From the NCBI GenBank assembly GCA_041691315.1, contig JBEPUW010000006.1, positions 1-64,000 on the forward strand: DNA of 64,000 nucleotides, read 5' to 3'. Positions 1 to 8,139 of the stretch are shown here, piece after piece. The notes under the pieces are model-generated. The model saw only the letters and a list, made by a program, of their open reading frames with translations. It searched no databases and was not told the DNA's origin. The DNA comes from Poindextera sp041691315. GTDB taxonomy: Bacteria; Pseudomonadota; Alphaproteobacteria; Caulobacterales; Caulobacteraceae. Position 1 is the first letter of the stretch. Every line of letters begins with the position of its first letter. The translations under genes were made by a program, and so were the position numbers.

Positions 1-817
1 TCTCGGCCTCGATGCCGAGGATCTCGGCGCAGACCACGGTGTCCTGGGCGAAGTTTTTCGGCACCCCGCCGCCGACCATGAACAGGCCGGTGGTCTTGGC
101 GGCGATCTTGACGTCGGTCAGCTCGCGGAAGTCGGCGACCGCATCGATGCTGACGTAAGGCTGCCTGGCCTTGATCCGCTCGACCTGGTGCTTGACCAGG
201 CCGAAGCCGGCCGAGGAGTCGGTGAAGGCGGGGCAGAAGATCACCGCCTCTTCCTCGAACGCCGTCTGGATCAGCGAGCCGGGCTTCTTGGCATGGCCGG
301 CCGCCAGCCACTTGCCGATCTCGTGGATGAATTCGCGCGAGGAATAGGGCCGCGGCTCCAGGGCGTCGGCGATCTCATGAATCGCCCCGTCGCAGGCCTG
401 CAGCTCTTCCTCGTCGATATAGGTGTCGTAGATGCGGTCGATATAGAGGGCCCGCAGGTCGCCATCGTCGATCTCGCCTTGCGCCTGATAGTGCTTGAAA
501 CCAAGGGCCTCGAAGAAATCCATGTCGATGATCGAGGCGCCCGTGGCCACCACCGCATCGATCATCCCGAAGCGCACCATGTCGCGATAGACGTGCATGC
601 AGCCGCCGGCGCTGGTCGAGCCGGCCAGGGTCAGCCAGACCGAGCAGGCCTTGTCCTCGATGGCCATCGACAGGATGTCGGCGGCCCGGGCGGTGTCGCG
701 CGAGGTGAAGCTCATCTGCCGCATGGCGTCGATCACCGGCCGCGCGTCGTAAGACGTGATGTCCACATGCTCGACCGTCTTGGAGAGCAGCTCGGCCTTG
801 GTGTTGGGCTTGGTCAT
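1..817 (-). CDS. Deoxyhypusine synthase-like protein (partial, 3' end outside window)
   Basis: The N-terminal 272 codons are visible; the gene continues past base 1. The reading begins MTKPNTKAELLSK at the ATG at 815-817. It carries the NAD-binding signature region of the deoxyhypusine synthase family (LTLAGSTSAGG, then VDAVVATGAS-like text reading IDAVVATGASIIDMDF). Bacteria do not make hypusine, and bacterial members of this family are thought to act in polyamine metabolism, for example forming homospermidine from spermidine or putrescine. The neighbour downstream on the same strand-facing side is an ornithine decarboxylase, which supports a polyamine role. The family's catalytic lysine lies in the C-terminal third and cannot be seen here. 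The family call is firm; the exact reaction is inferred. Confidence 0.85.
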   Translation of the reverse strand, partial: MTKPNTKAELLSKTVEHVDITSYDARPVIDAMRQMSFTSRDTARAADILSMAIEDKACSVWLTLAGSTSAGGCMHVYRDMVRFGMIDAVVATGASIIDMDFFEALGFKHYQAQGEIDDGDLRALYIDRIYDTYIDEEELQACDGAIHEIADALEPRPYSSREFIHEIGKWLAAGHAKKPGSLIQTAFEEEAVIFCPAFTDSSAGFGLVKHQVERIKARQPYVSIDAVADFRELTDVKIAAKTTGLFMVGGGVPKNFAQDTVVCAEILGIEAE

Positions 818-837
818 GGGCTCCGACCTTAAAAGCC

Positions 838-870
838 GCTCCCCCTTGCGGGGAGGGGTTGGGGTGGGGG
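838..870 (+). other. G-run hairpin / G-quadruplex motif
   Basis: The gap between the two polyamine genes (818-922) holds a small inverted repeat CTCCCC-cttgc-GGGGAG that runs into four G-runs on the plus strand (850-853, 855-858, 861-864, 866-870) with loops of 1-2 bases. This fits the G-quadruplex pattern. Similar text is a common dispersed intergenic sequence in GC-rich alphaproteobacteria, so function is unproven. Confidence 0.4.
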
Positions 871-922
871 TGTTAGGGCGGACTTCGGTGGATCATCGGC
901 TCCGATCAGCGGCCGCCGAACC

Positions 923-2164
923 CTATCTGCGCCGACGCTTCTTTCCACGGGCGCGCGACAGTTTGACGACCGTGCCCGTTTCCGGGCGCGGCGTCGGGAT
1001 CGAGGCCGGGGCCAGGCCATACATGGAGGCCATGGGCGCGTCGTCGACGATGGCGGCGTCGAGGTCGCCATAGCCGTTGAAGCGGGTGGTCATGGCGACG
1101 CCATAGGCGCCCATCATGCCGATCTCGACATAGTCGCCCTCGCCGATGTCGTCGGGCAGCCAGAAGGGTCCCGGCATGTGGTCGAGGGAGTCGCAGGTCG
1201 GGCCGTAGAAGCGGAACGGCTTCAGGACGGCGTCGCTGGGCTCGCCGTCGCGGACCAGCTTGACCGGGAACGGCCATTTCGAGTGGCTGGCGTCGAACAG
1301 CGAACCGTAGGAGCCGTCGTTCAGATAGAGCGCGTCGCCCTTGCGCAACTCGACGCGGGCCAGCACCGAGGAGCATTCCGCCACCAGGGCGCGGCCAGGC
1401 TCGCACCAGAGTTCGGTGGTCTCATGCACCATCATCTCGGCGAAACCGCGATCGATGGCGTCCATGTAGAAGCCGAGGCTGGGCGGAACCATGCCGGGAT
1501 AGACCGACGGAAAGCCGCCGCCGACATCGACCACGTCGGCGAAGACGCCGGCGCGGACCAGCGAGCGCGAGGCCTGGGCCATGGCCCCCTGGTAGGCGGT
1601 CGGGCGCATGCACTGGCTGCCGACATGGAAGGAGACGCCCATCAGATCCTGGGTGGCGCGCCGCGCCGACAGCAGCAGCGACGGCGCCTCGGCCGGCTCG
1701 ACGCCGAACTTGCCGGCCAGCGGATAGGAGGCGCCCTCGGTCGACACCGCCAGCCGCACGATCAGGTTCAGATCCTTGGCGTTGCCAGTGGCGTCGCGGA
1801 TCTTGGCCAGCTCGTCCTCGGTATCGAAGGCGAAGGTGCGGATGCCGTGATCGAAATAGGCCGCGGAGATGGCGCTGCGGTTCTTCACCGGATGCATGAA
1901 GGCCATGCGCGCGCCCGGCGCGTGCCTCGCCACCAGCTCGATCTCGGGCATGGAGGCCACGTCGAAGGCGGTGATGCCGTTCTCAGCCAGCGTCTCGATC
2001 ACCCACGGCGAGGGATTCGCCTTGAGCGCATAAAAGACGTCGCCTTTGAAAGTCTTCTGGAACCAGCGCGCCGCTAGGGCCACGGCGTCCGGTCGCACGA
2101 GTGCGACAGGACGTTCCGGCGACCGCTCACGGACCAGGTCCAGGGGCGAATGGTACGTGTGCAA
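923..2164 (-). CDS. Ornithine/lysine decarboxylase, fold-III PLP enzyme
   Basis: Makes putrescine (or cadaverine) by PLP-dependent decarboxylation of ornithine (or lysine). The 413-residue chain shows the PLP-lysine motif FYALKANP near residue 48, a His/Gly-rich barrel motif SFHVGSQ, the glycine-rich phosphate site WCEPGRALVAE and the catalytic-cysteine motif FYGPTCDSLDHM near residue 330. These identify the alanine-racemase-fold (eukaryotic-like) ornithine decarboxylase family. It ends in a very basic tail (GKKRRRR). Downstream lies the deoxyhypusine-synthase-like gene, so the pair probably feeds homospermidine or spermidine synthesis. Ornithine and lysine specificity cannot be told apart from motifs alone, so I give no symbol. 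Confidence 0.93.
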   Translation of the reverse strand: MHTYHSPLDLVRERSPERPVALVRPDAVALAARWFQKTFKGDVFYALKANPSPWVIETLAENGITAFDVASMPEIELVARHAPGARMAFMHPVKNRSAISAAYFDHGIRTFAFDTEDELAKIRDATGNAKDLNLIVRLAVSTEGASYPLAGKFGVEPAEAPSLLLSARRATQDLMGVSFHVGSQCMRPTAYQGAMAQASRSLVRAGVFADVVDVGGGFPSVYPGMVPPSLGFYMDAIDRGFAEMMVHETTELWCEPGRALVAECSSVLARVELRKGDALYLNDGSYGSLFDASHSKWPFPVKLVRDGEPSDAVLKPFRFYGPTCDSLDHMPGPFWLPDDIGEGDYVEIGMMGAYGVAMTTRFNGYGDLDAAIVDDAPMASMYGLAPASIPTPRPETGTVVKLSRARGKKRRRR

Positions 2165-2198
2165 TTCACGTAACCCCCTGCAAATTGTTAAACCCAGG

Positions 2199-2238
2199 CC
2201 GGCGTTAGCAGCGCTTTTTAGGACTTCGGGTCCGCCGG
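2199..2238 (-). promoter_or_regulatory. Structured leader of the decarboxylase mRNA (possible speF-type element)
   Basis: Reading towards the decarboxylase, the leader has a CCGGCG/CGCCGG stem that encloses a second stem GGAC-ccgaa-GTCC and an A-rich internal loop. It ends about 35 bases before the ATG. Alphaproteobacterial ornithine decarboxylase genes often carry the speF RNA motif in this position. I recognise the context and the two-level stem but cannot align it to the motif by eye. There is no T-run, so it does not look like a simple terminator. Confidence 0.35.
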
Positions 2239-2381
2239 AGCGCGCGATGTAGGGAATGCGGGCGGCGATGTAAAGCCTTTATCGGCCAGGGGAAGTTGCG
2301 GAGCCGCCCTTGCGGCTGTCGCGAAAGTTTCGCAAGGCTGCGCCATCAGGGTGCTTTGGGCGAGCGGGCGATACCGGCGAA

Positions 2382-3176
2382 ATGTCAGCAGACGGCGTCA
2401 TCGCGGTTCACGCCGCCTCCAAGACCTTCGGCGCGCGCCGGGCGCTGGACGCCGTCAGCCTCAAGGTCGGCAAGGGCGAGATGATCGGTCTGATCGGTCC
2501 CTCGGGCGCCGGAAAGTCGACGCTTTTGCGCGCCATCAACGGCCTGGTGGTGCTCGATGCCGGCGACGGCGCGGTCGAGGCCTTCGGCGCGAGCGTGCAG
2601 CGCGCCGGCCGCATTTCCGACCGTGTGCGCCAGGTGCGTGTGCGCATCGGTATGGTGTTCCAGCAGTTCAACCTGGTCGGCCGCCTCAGCCTCTACAACA
2701 ATGTCGCCCTGGGCATGCTGGGCCGGATCGACGTCTGGCGCGGCCTCTTCGGGCTGTGGCCGGCGGCGGAGAAGATCGCGGTGATGCGGGCGCTGGATCG
2801 CGTCGGGGTCGCCGACCATGCCGGCCAGCGCGCCGGTACGCTCTCGGGCGGCCAGCAGCAGCGGGCGGCAATCGCGCGGGCTTTGGTCCAGGGGGCCGAG
2901 GTCATCCTGGCCGACGAGCCGGTGGCCTCGCTGGATCCGGTGGCGGCGCGCCGGGTGATGGAGCTGCTTTGCGAACTGAACGCCAAGGACGCCATTAGCG
3001 TCGTGGTCAGCCTGCACCAGGTCGACTATGCGCTGCGCTACTGCCCGCGGGTGGTGGCGCTGAAGGCCGGCAGGATCGTCTATGACGGGCCGAACACCGG
3101 CCTCGACCACGCAAGGCTGGTCGACATCTACGGCCCCGAGATCGAGGACGCGTTCTGGGAAGGGACCCCGAAATGA
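2382..3176 (+). CDS. phnC: Phosphonate-type ABC importer, ATP-binding subunit
   Basis: ATPase of a PhnCDE importer for phosphonate, phosphite or a related oxyanion, working on the inner face of the membrane. The chain has Walker A GPSGAGKST at residues 39-47, a Q-loop (MVFQQFN), the signature LSGGQQQR, Walker B VILADEP and the H-loop SLHQVDYA, in the order and length of PhnC. I chose the ATG at 2382, giving 264 residues, because the longer in-frame start at 2310 would add 24 residues of non-family sequence. The stop overlaps the phnD start (ATGA), so the three genes are translationally coupled. No C-P lyase or phosphite dehydrogenase gene is in the window, so the substrate is open. Confidence 0.93.
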   Translation: MSADGVIAVHAASKTFGARRALDAVSLKVGKGEMIGLIGPSGAGKSTLLRAINGLVVLDAGDGAVEAFGASVQRAGRISDRVRQVRVRIGMVFQQFNLVGRLSLYNNVALGMLGRIDVWRGLFGLWPAAEKIAVMRALDRVGVADHAGQRAGTLSGGQQQRAAIARALVQGAEVILADEPVASLDPVAARRVMELLCELNAKDAISVVVSLHQVDYALRYCPRVVALKAGRIVYDGPNTGLDHARLVDIYGPEIEDAFWEGTPK

Positions 3177-4153
3177 TCCGCCGCGCCCTGATGGCTTTCA
3201 GCCTCGTCGCCGCGCTCGCGCTCGCCGGCTGCGGCAAAGACGAGTCCAAGACCATCCGCTTTTCCTTCGAATCCGCCTCCGACCAGGGCGGTATGAGCCA
3301 GCGTTGGCAGCCGGTGCTCGACGATCTGCAAAAGCAGAGCGGCCTGAAGGTCGAGCCCTTCTTCGCCTCCAACTATACCGCCGTGATTGAGGCCATGCGC
3401 TTCAATCAGGTGCAGGTCGGCTGGTTCTCGGCGCTGCCCACCCTGGAGGCGATCCGGCGCGGCAACGGTGAGATCCTCGGGCGCATCACCGACGAGGGCG
3501 GCGCGAAAGACTATGAGTCGGTGCTGATCGTCCGCAAAGGCTCGGGCATTACCCTGGCCGACGTGCTGAAGTGCGATAAGCGGCTGAACTTCGGCATCGG
3601 CGATGCGCGCTCCACCTCCGGCACGCTGGCGCCGATGTCCTACCTGTTCATCCCGCGCAACATCGATCCGCAGGCCTGTTTCAAGCTGGTGCGTTCGGCG
3701 AGCCATCAGGCCAACCTGTTCGCCGTCGCCAACGGGGTGGTGGACGTCGCCACCAACAACTCCGTCGGCCTGCAGTTCGCGCACCGCGACGAGCCGGCGG
3801 CCGCCGACAAGATCCAGGTGATCTGGACCTCGCCGCCGTTGCCGGAATCCTCGATCGTGGTGCGCAAGGACCTCGATCCGGCGATCAAGGCCAAGCTCAG
3901 CCACTTCTTCCTGACCTACGGGACCGCAGCCGGACCTGATGGCGATCGCGAGCGGCGCAACCTCAAGGCCCTGACCTTCGGCGGCTTCGCGGCAGCCGCG
4001 CCGGACTATCTCGATCCGGTGAAACAGATGGACGCCGCCGAGACGCTCTACGACGCGAAAAAGGCCGGCGATCCGGCCAGGCTCGCGGCGGCGCAAAAGG
4101 TCTATGACGCGGTGATGGCCGACATCGCCACCCGCCAACCCGCCGGTCATTGA
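3173..4153 (+). CDS. phnD: Phosphonate-type ABC importer, substrate-binding lipoprotein
   Basis: Periplasmic capture protein of the importer. It begins with a lipoprotein signal ending in the lipobox LAGC with Cys20, so it should be anchored to the outer face of the inner membrane. The mature part shows PhnD family text: an SASDQGG-like N-lobe, FASNYTAVIEAMRFNQVQVGW (ligand-site region) and DARSTSGTLAP, where Ser/Thr residues coordinate the oxyanion in known homologues. At 326 residues it has normal length. It overlaps phnC by four bases and phnE by one (TGATG). Confidence 0.93.
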   Translation: MIRRALMAFSLVAALALAGCGKDESKTIRFSFESASDQGGMSQRWQPVLDDLQKQSGLKVEPFFASNYTAVIEAMRFNQVQVGWFSALPTLEAIRRGNGEILGRITDEGGAKDYESVLIVRKGSGITLADVLKCDKRLNFGIGDARSTSGTLAPMSYLFIPRNIDPQACFKLVRSASHQANLFAVANGVVDVATNNSVGLQFAHRDEPAAADKIQVIWTSPPLPESSIVVRKDLDPAIKAKLSHFFLTYGTAAGPDGDRERRNLKALTFGGFAAAAPDYLDPVKQMDAAETLYDAKKAGDPARLAAAQKVYDAVMADIATRQPAGH

Positions 4154-4959
4154 TGAGCGCCGAGCCGGTACCAGGCATCCCGCCGCCGCCGGTAAAACCC
4201 CTGGCCCAGCGGCTGATCGACCTGGCGCTCTGGGGCGGCATCGCCATCGTGCTGATCGCCAGCATCGGCCCGGTGGAGTTGCGTCGACTGCCGCTGCTGT
4301 TCACCAACTCCGCCAATACCCAGGACTTCGGGCGCGACTTCTTCAATCCCGACCTCAGCCAGTGGCGCGTCTATGTCGCGCAGATGTGGCTGACCGTGCA
4401 GATGGCGCTCTGGGGCACGGTGCTGGCCATGCTGATCGCCATTCCACTGGGGCTTGCCGCCGCGCGCAACGTCTCGCCGGTCTGGATCCAGCAGCCCGTT
4501 CGGCGGCTGCTGGACGTGCTGCGCTCGGTGCCCGACCTGGTGATCGGCATCGCCTTCATCGTCGCCGTTGGCGTCGGACCGCTGGCCGGGGTGATGGCGC
4601 TGGCGATCAATACCGGCGGGGTACTGGGCAAGCTGTTCTCGGAGGCGGTCGAGACCGTCGCGCCTGGACCCGTCGAGGGTGTCCGCGCCACCGGCGCCAC
4701 CCGCTTGCAGGAGATTGTCTGGGGTGTCCTGCCCCAGGTCGCGCCGCTGTGGACCAGCTATGGGCTCTACCGTTTCGAATCCAACGCGCGCTCGGCGACG
4801 GTGCTTGGCCTGATCGGCGCCGGCGGCATCGGTCAGCTGCTGTTCGAATCCCTGCAGGCCTTCCGTTTCAGTGAAACCGCCGCCATGGTCATCGTCATCG
4901 TCGCCGCGGTCACCCTCATCGACCTGCTCTCCCAGGTCATGCGCGGCCGCCTGATTTAA
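4153..4959 (+). CDS. phnE: Phosphonate-type ABC importer, permease subunit
   Basis: Inner-membrane permease of the PhnCDE importer. The chain has about six hydrophobic segments and the EAA-loop that docks on the ATPase (EGVRATGATRLQEIVWGVLPQVAPLWTSY, residues about 177-205). The ATG at 4153 overlaps the phnD stop; a TTG at 4150 would add one residue. Only one permease gene is present, so the channel should be a homodimer. It is the last gene of the operon; the next gene lies on the opposite strand. Confidence 0.92.
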   Translation: MSAEPVPGIPPPPVKPLAQRLIDLALWGGIAIVLIASIGPVELRRLPLLFTNSANTQDFGRDFFNPDLSQWRVYVAQMWLTVQMALWGTVLAMLIAIPLGLAAARNVSPVWIQQPVRRLLDVLRSVPDLVIGIAFIVAVGVGPLAGVMALAINTGGVLGKLFSEAVETVAPGPVEGVRATGATRLQEIVWGVLPQVAPLWTSYGLYRFESNARSATVLGLIGAGGIGQLLFESLQAFRFSETAAMVIVIVAAVTLIDLLSQVMRGRLI

Positions 4960-5003
4960 CTTCGGACCCAGACGGAGACGTCTTTCGAGAGCGCTGCAGC
5001 GCG

Positions 5004-5990
5004 CTAAACCACCAGCATCACCTTGCCCAGATGATCGCCGCTTTCGAGCCGCGCGTGCGCCTTGGCGGCTTCGGCGAGCGGGAAGGTGGCGTCGACGATG
5101 GTCTTCAGCTTGCCCGCCTCGATCCACGGCCAGACCCTGGCCTCGATGGCGGCCGCCAGACGGGCTTTTTCGTCGGCGTTGCGGGGCCGCAGCGTCGAGC
5201 CGGTCAGCACCATGCGCTTTTGCATGATGCGGCCGAGGTTGACCTCGACATTGGCCCCGGCCTGGGCGGCGATCATCACCAGCCGGCCGCCGGTGTTGAT
5301 GGCGTCGATGTCGCGGGCGATGTAGTCGCCGCCGACCATGTCGAGGATGACGTCGACCCCGCCCTCGGCCCTGGCGACGGCGGCGAAGTCGTCCGCCGAG
5401 GCGTCGATCGAGATGTCGGCGCCGAGCGCCAGCGCCTGGGCGGCCTTGTGGGCGCCGCGGCTGGTGGCGATCACCCGCGCGCCGGCAGCCTTGGCCATCT
5501 GGATGGCGGTGACCCCGATGCCGGAGGTCGCGCCATGCACCAGCAGGGTCTCGCCGGCCTTCAGCGCCCCGCCCTCGAACACGTTGGCGAAGACGGTGAA
5601 GACGGTCTCGGGCAGGCCGGCGGCCTCGACGACGCTGAAGCCCGTGGGCAGGGGCAGGGCGTGGCGCGCGTCGACGACGGCGTATTCGGCATAGCCGCCG
5701 CCGCCCAGCAGCGCGGTCACCCGATCGCCGACGCGCCAGCGCTCTGCGCCATCACCGACGGCCGCGACCTCGCCGGCCACTTCCAGGCCCATGGTGTCGG
5801 GCGCGCCGGGCGGTGGCGGATAGAAGCCCATGCGTTGGGCGATGTCCGGCCGGTTCACCCCGGCGGCGGCGACCTTGATCAGGAGCTGTCCCGCACCCGG
5901 CCTGGGCGTTGGTATCCGGACCGGCTTCAGGGCTTCGGCGAGGCCCTTGCCGCCTTCGACGGCGATTGCGGTCATCTCGTCAGGGATCAT
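5004..5990 (-). CDS. NAD(P)H:quinone oxidoreductase, zinc-free MDR family (PIG3 type)
   Basis: A 328-residue medium-chain reductase of the zeta-crystallin/PIG3 branch. It has the N-terminal GroES-like domain with GVNRPDIAQRMGFYPPPPGAPDTMGLEVAGEV, and a Rossmann domain with the nucleotide motif LVHGATSGIGVTAIQ near residue 150. The zinc ligands of true alcohol dehydrogenases are absent. Family members reduce quinones or small alkenals with NADPH in the cytoplasm. The start may be the ATG at 5990 or the one five codons further in. It is divergent from the DUF1192 gene, with about 90 bases between them for promoters. Confidence 0.9.
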   Translation of the reverse strand: MIPDEMTAIAVEGGKGLAEALKPVRIPTPRPGAGQLLIKVAAAGVNRPDIAQRMGFYPPPPGAPDTMGLEVAGEVAAVGDGAERWRVGDRVTALLGGGGYAEYAVVDARHALPLPTGFSVVEAAGLPETVFTVFANVFEGGALKAGETLLVHGATSGIGVTAIQMAKAAGARVIATSRGAHKAAQALALGADISIDASADDFAAVARAEGGVDVILDMVGGDYIARDIDAINTGGRLVMIAAQAGANVEVNLGRIMQKRMVLTGSTLRPRNADEKARLAAAIEARVWPWIEAGKLKTIVDATFPLAEAAKAHARLESGDHLGKVMLVV

Positions 5991-6078
5991 GTCTAAGCTC
6001 CAAGGCTTGCGTCGGTCCGTCGCGGAAGGTCAGATAGACGACAATCGCCGCCGAGCAACAGACAAGAGGGCCGGGCCG

Positions 6079-6279
6079 ATGATGGAAGAACCGCCAACGC
6101 CGCGCAGACTCCGCGGTCAGTCGCTGATCGACGCCGGTCGCGAGGACCTGGAGCTCTATTCCGCCGAAGAGCTGCACGAACGCATCGAGCAGCTGCAGGC
6201 CGAGATCGAACGCGTGCGCACGCAACTTGTGAATAAGGACGCGAAACGCGCCGCGGCCGACGCCTTCTTCAAACGATAG
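6079..6279 (+). CDS. DUF1192 small protein
   Basis: A 66-residue protein with the DUF1192 layout: a basic N-terminus (RRLRGQSLIDAGREDLELYSAEELHERIEQLQ) followed by a helix of heptad character (EIERVRTQLVNKDAKRAAADAFF). The family is restricted mainly to alphaproteobacteria and has no known biochemical role. I start it at the first of two adjacent ATGs, because upstream in-frame codons overlap the promoter of the divergent reductase. It sits just before rcdA, an arrangement common in Caulobacterales. Confidence 0.8.
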   Translation: MMEEPPTPRRLRGQSLIDAGREDLELYSAEELHERIEQLQAEIERVRTQLVNKDAKRAAADAFFKR

Positions 6280-6389
6280 AAACCTAGACGCGCTAGCGTG
6301 GCTGTTCGTGCGCATCTTGGCATGGGGGTTGCAGTTCCCCTGTGTCCGGACATGACGTTTCCCGGTTAGCCTGGCGAGAGGCCCAAGAC

Positions 6390-6908
6390 ATGAGCGAATG
6401 GGGTGTTCAACCCTCGCCCGAGGCGGGCCAGTGGCGGGCAGGCGTGGTCAAGGACTTCGCCCAGTCGGAGCTTTTCGACCGCACCTTCCAGGAAGGCATG
6501 GCCCTGGTCGAAGAGACCGCGGCCTATCTGGACGGGCCCGGCCGCCAGGAATCCAAAAGCCTCGATCGCCGCGCGGCGCTGGGCTACGCCAGCGAGAGCA
6601 TGCGGCTGACCACCCGGCTGATGCAAGTGGCGTCCTGGCTTCTGGTGCAGCGGGCGGTGCGCGAGGGCGAGATGGACCCCTTGAAGGCCTGCGACGCCCG
6701 TTACCGCCTGGGCGGCGAGCGCGCTCTGTCCGGCGAGACGGCCGGCGACATGCCCATCGGATTGAAGACGCTGCTGGTGCGGTCGGAACGGCTCTACGAG
6801 CGCGTCCTGCACCTGGACCGGCGCATGTATCTGGATGCCGGCGAGAGCGAACAGCCGCATCCGGTGCTGTCCCAGCTCGAGAAGCTGCAGGCGGCCTTCG
6901 GCCGCTGA
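6390..6908 (+). CDS. rcdA: RcdA-like adaptor for CtrA degradation (DUF1465)
   Basis: In Caulobacter, RcdA joins CpdR and PopA at the cell pole and helps deliver the master regulator CtrA to ClpXP protease during the G1-S transition. The 172-residue chain is nearly all helical and has the DUF1465 hallmark region ESMRLTTRLMQVASWLLVQRAV (residues about 70-91), followed by LVRSERLYERVLHLDRRMY, which would form the three-helix bundle. The start at 6390 (MSEWGVQPSP) removes 16 unrelated codons of a longer frame. Together with gcrA further on, it marks a Caulobacter-type cell cycle. In relatives without polar CtrA proteolysis the same family has a less clear role. Confidence 0.88.
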   Translation: MSEWGVQPSPEAGQWRAGVVKDFAQSELFDRTFQEGMALVEETAAYLDGPGRQESKSLDRRAALGYASESMRLTTRLMQVASWLLVQRAVREGEMDPLKACDARYRLGGERALSGETAGDMPIGLKTLLVRSERLYERVLHLDRRMYLDAGESEQPHPVLSQLEKLQAAFGR

Positions 6909-6919
6909 CTGCGGCTCCT

Positions 6920-7144
6920 CTACTTCTTCATGAAGCCGCCGTACTTCGAATTGAAGCGCGAAACCCGGCCGCCGCGATCGAGCAGGGCCTGGTTGCCGCC
7001 GGTCCACGCCGGATGGGTCTTCGGATCGACGTCGAGGTTCAGCGTCGCGTCCGGCTTGCCGTAGGTCGAGCGGGTCCGATAACTGCTCCCATCGGTCATC
7101 ACCAAGGTGATGAAGTGGTAGTCGGGATGGGTGTCTTGTTTCAT
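6920..7144 (-). CDS. rpmE: 50S ribosomal protein L31
   Basis: A 74-residue L31 (MKQDTHPDYHFITLVMTDGSSY...), convergent with rcdA with only 11 bases between the stops. It has no cysteines, so it is the zinc-independent form rather than the four-cysteine form. The start at 7144 is set by the family N-terminus; an upstream in-frame extension would run into the repeat at 7232-7332. The conserved core THPAWTGGNQ and the C-terminal FNSKYGGF are intact. Confidence 0.95.
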   Translation of the reverse strand: MKQDTHPDYHFITLVMTDGSSYRTRSTYGKPDATLNLDVDPKTHPAWTGGNQALLDRGGRVSRFNSKYGGFMKK

Positions 7145-7231
7145 CGTCTCGGGCGCGCGCTGTGATCGGAAGGGTGGGCGACTATACACGACGGCACGCC
7201 CTGAAGGCAAGGTCGTTGGCCGTACCCTACC

Positions 7232-7332
7232 GTCATGGCCCGACTTGTTCGGGCCACCCATGATCGCCGTCTATCCTCAGTGTTCATGGGTTCCCCGCAT
7301 TCCGCCGCTTCGCGGCTCCAGCGGGGAATGAC
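7232..7332. repeat. GTCAT composite repeat, modules A and B
   Basis: This element fills most of the gap between rpmE and the inositol monophosphatase gene. It has two hairpin modules facing each other, each with GTCAT at its outer end and CCCATGA or a close variant inside. Module A (left) has the stem gCCCGa-cttg-tCGGGc. Module B (right, inverted) has the long stem CCCCGC...GCGGGG capped by a second hairpin gccgc-gaa-gcggc. The same architecture recurs at 25948, 31689, 47184 and 59398. Confidence 0.85.
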
Positions 7333-7340
7333 GGTTCAAA

Positions 7341-8135
7341 CTAAGCCGCCGCTCTCAGCTTCTGCAGGATCAGCGGATGCAGTTCGGCGTTGGAGGCCAG
7401 GATGGAGTGGTTGTTCAACGGGTCGGCGCCACCGTCGGCCTCGCTGACCATGCCGCCAGCCTCGGTGACCAGCAGCGTGCCCGCCGCCACGTCCCACTTG
7501 CTCGGGCCACGCTCCCAATAGCCGTCGAAGCGGCCGGCCGCGACATAGGCCAGGTCCAGAGCCGCCGAGCCGAAACGGCGCACGCCGGAGACGCGGTTGG
7601 CGATCTGGTGCAGCTCCTTCAGGAAGGTGGCGTGGCCGGGCACGCCCATGAACGGGATGCCGGTGGCCAGCACCGTCTCGCCCAGCTCGCGCCGGGCGGC
7701 GACGCGGATGCGCTTGTCGTTCAGGAACGCGCCGCGGCCCTTCTCGGCCCAGAAGTGCTCATTGGTGATCGGGTTATAGGTGACCCCGGCGACGATCTGG
7801 CCCTCGCGCTCCAGGGCCACGGTGATGGCGAAGTGCGGGATGGCGTGCAGGAAGTTGGTGGTGCCGTCGAGCGGGTCGGCGATCCAGGTGTGGGTCTTGT
7901 CGGTGCCGGGGATCAGGCCGCGTTCCTCGCCCAGGAAGCCATAGCCGGGGCGGGCCGCGGCCAGGGCCTCGAACAGCACCTGCTCGGACTTGATATCGGC
8001 GGCGGAGACGTAGTCGGCGGGTCCCTTCTTGGAGACCTGCAGCTCGGCCACTTCGCCGAAGTCGCGGGTGAGCCCGCGCGCGGCCTTGCGCACGGCGTCG
8101 GACATCACCTTGATGAGGGCGGAAGGCGTGGTCAC
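7341..8135 (-). CDS. suhB: Inositol monophosphatase family protein (SuhB type)
   Basis: A 264-residue Mg-dependent phosphatase. It shows the metal-binding motifs GEERG (near residue 70), WIADPLDGTTNFLHAIPHF (near residues 86-104) and the C-terminal WDVAAGTLLVTEAGG (near residue 214), which complete the three-metal site of the family. SuhB hydrolyses inositol-1-phosphate. In E. coli it also joins the rRNA antitermination complex, which cannot be judged here. It starts four bases after the efp stop, so the two genes are probably one transcript. Confidence 0.9.
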   Translation of the reverse strand: MTTPSALIKVMSDAVRKAARGLTRDFGEVAELQVSKKGPADYVSAADIKSEQVLFEALAAARPGYGFLGEERGLIPGTDKTHTWIADPLDGTTNFLHAIPHFAITVALEREGQIVAGVTYNPITNEHFWAEKGRGAFLNDKRIRVAARRELGETVLATGIPFMGVPGHATFLKELHQIANRVSGVRRFGSAALDLAYVAAGRFDGYWERGPSKWDVAAGTLLVTEAGGMVSEADGGADPLNNHSILASNAELHPLILQKLRAAA

Positions 8136-8139
8136 GCGG

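Noticed and set aside
7145..7261. Longer N-terminus for rpmE
   Set aside because: L31 starts at MKQDTHPDY; the extension reads through the GTCAT repeat.
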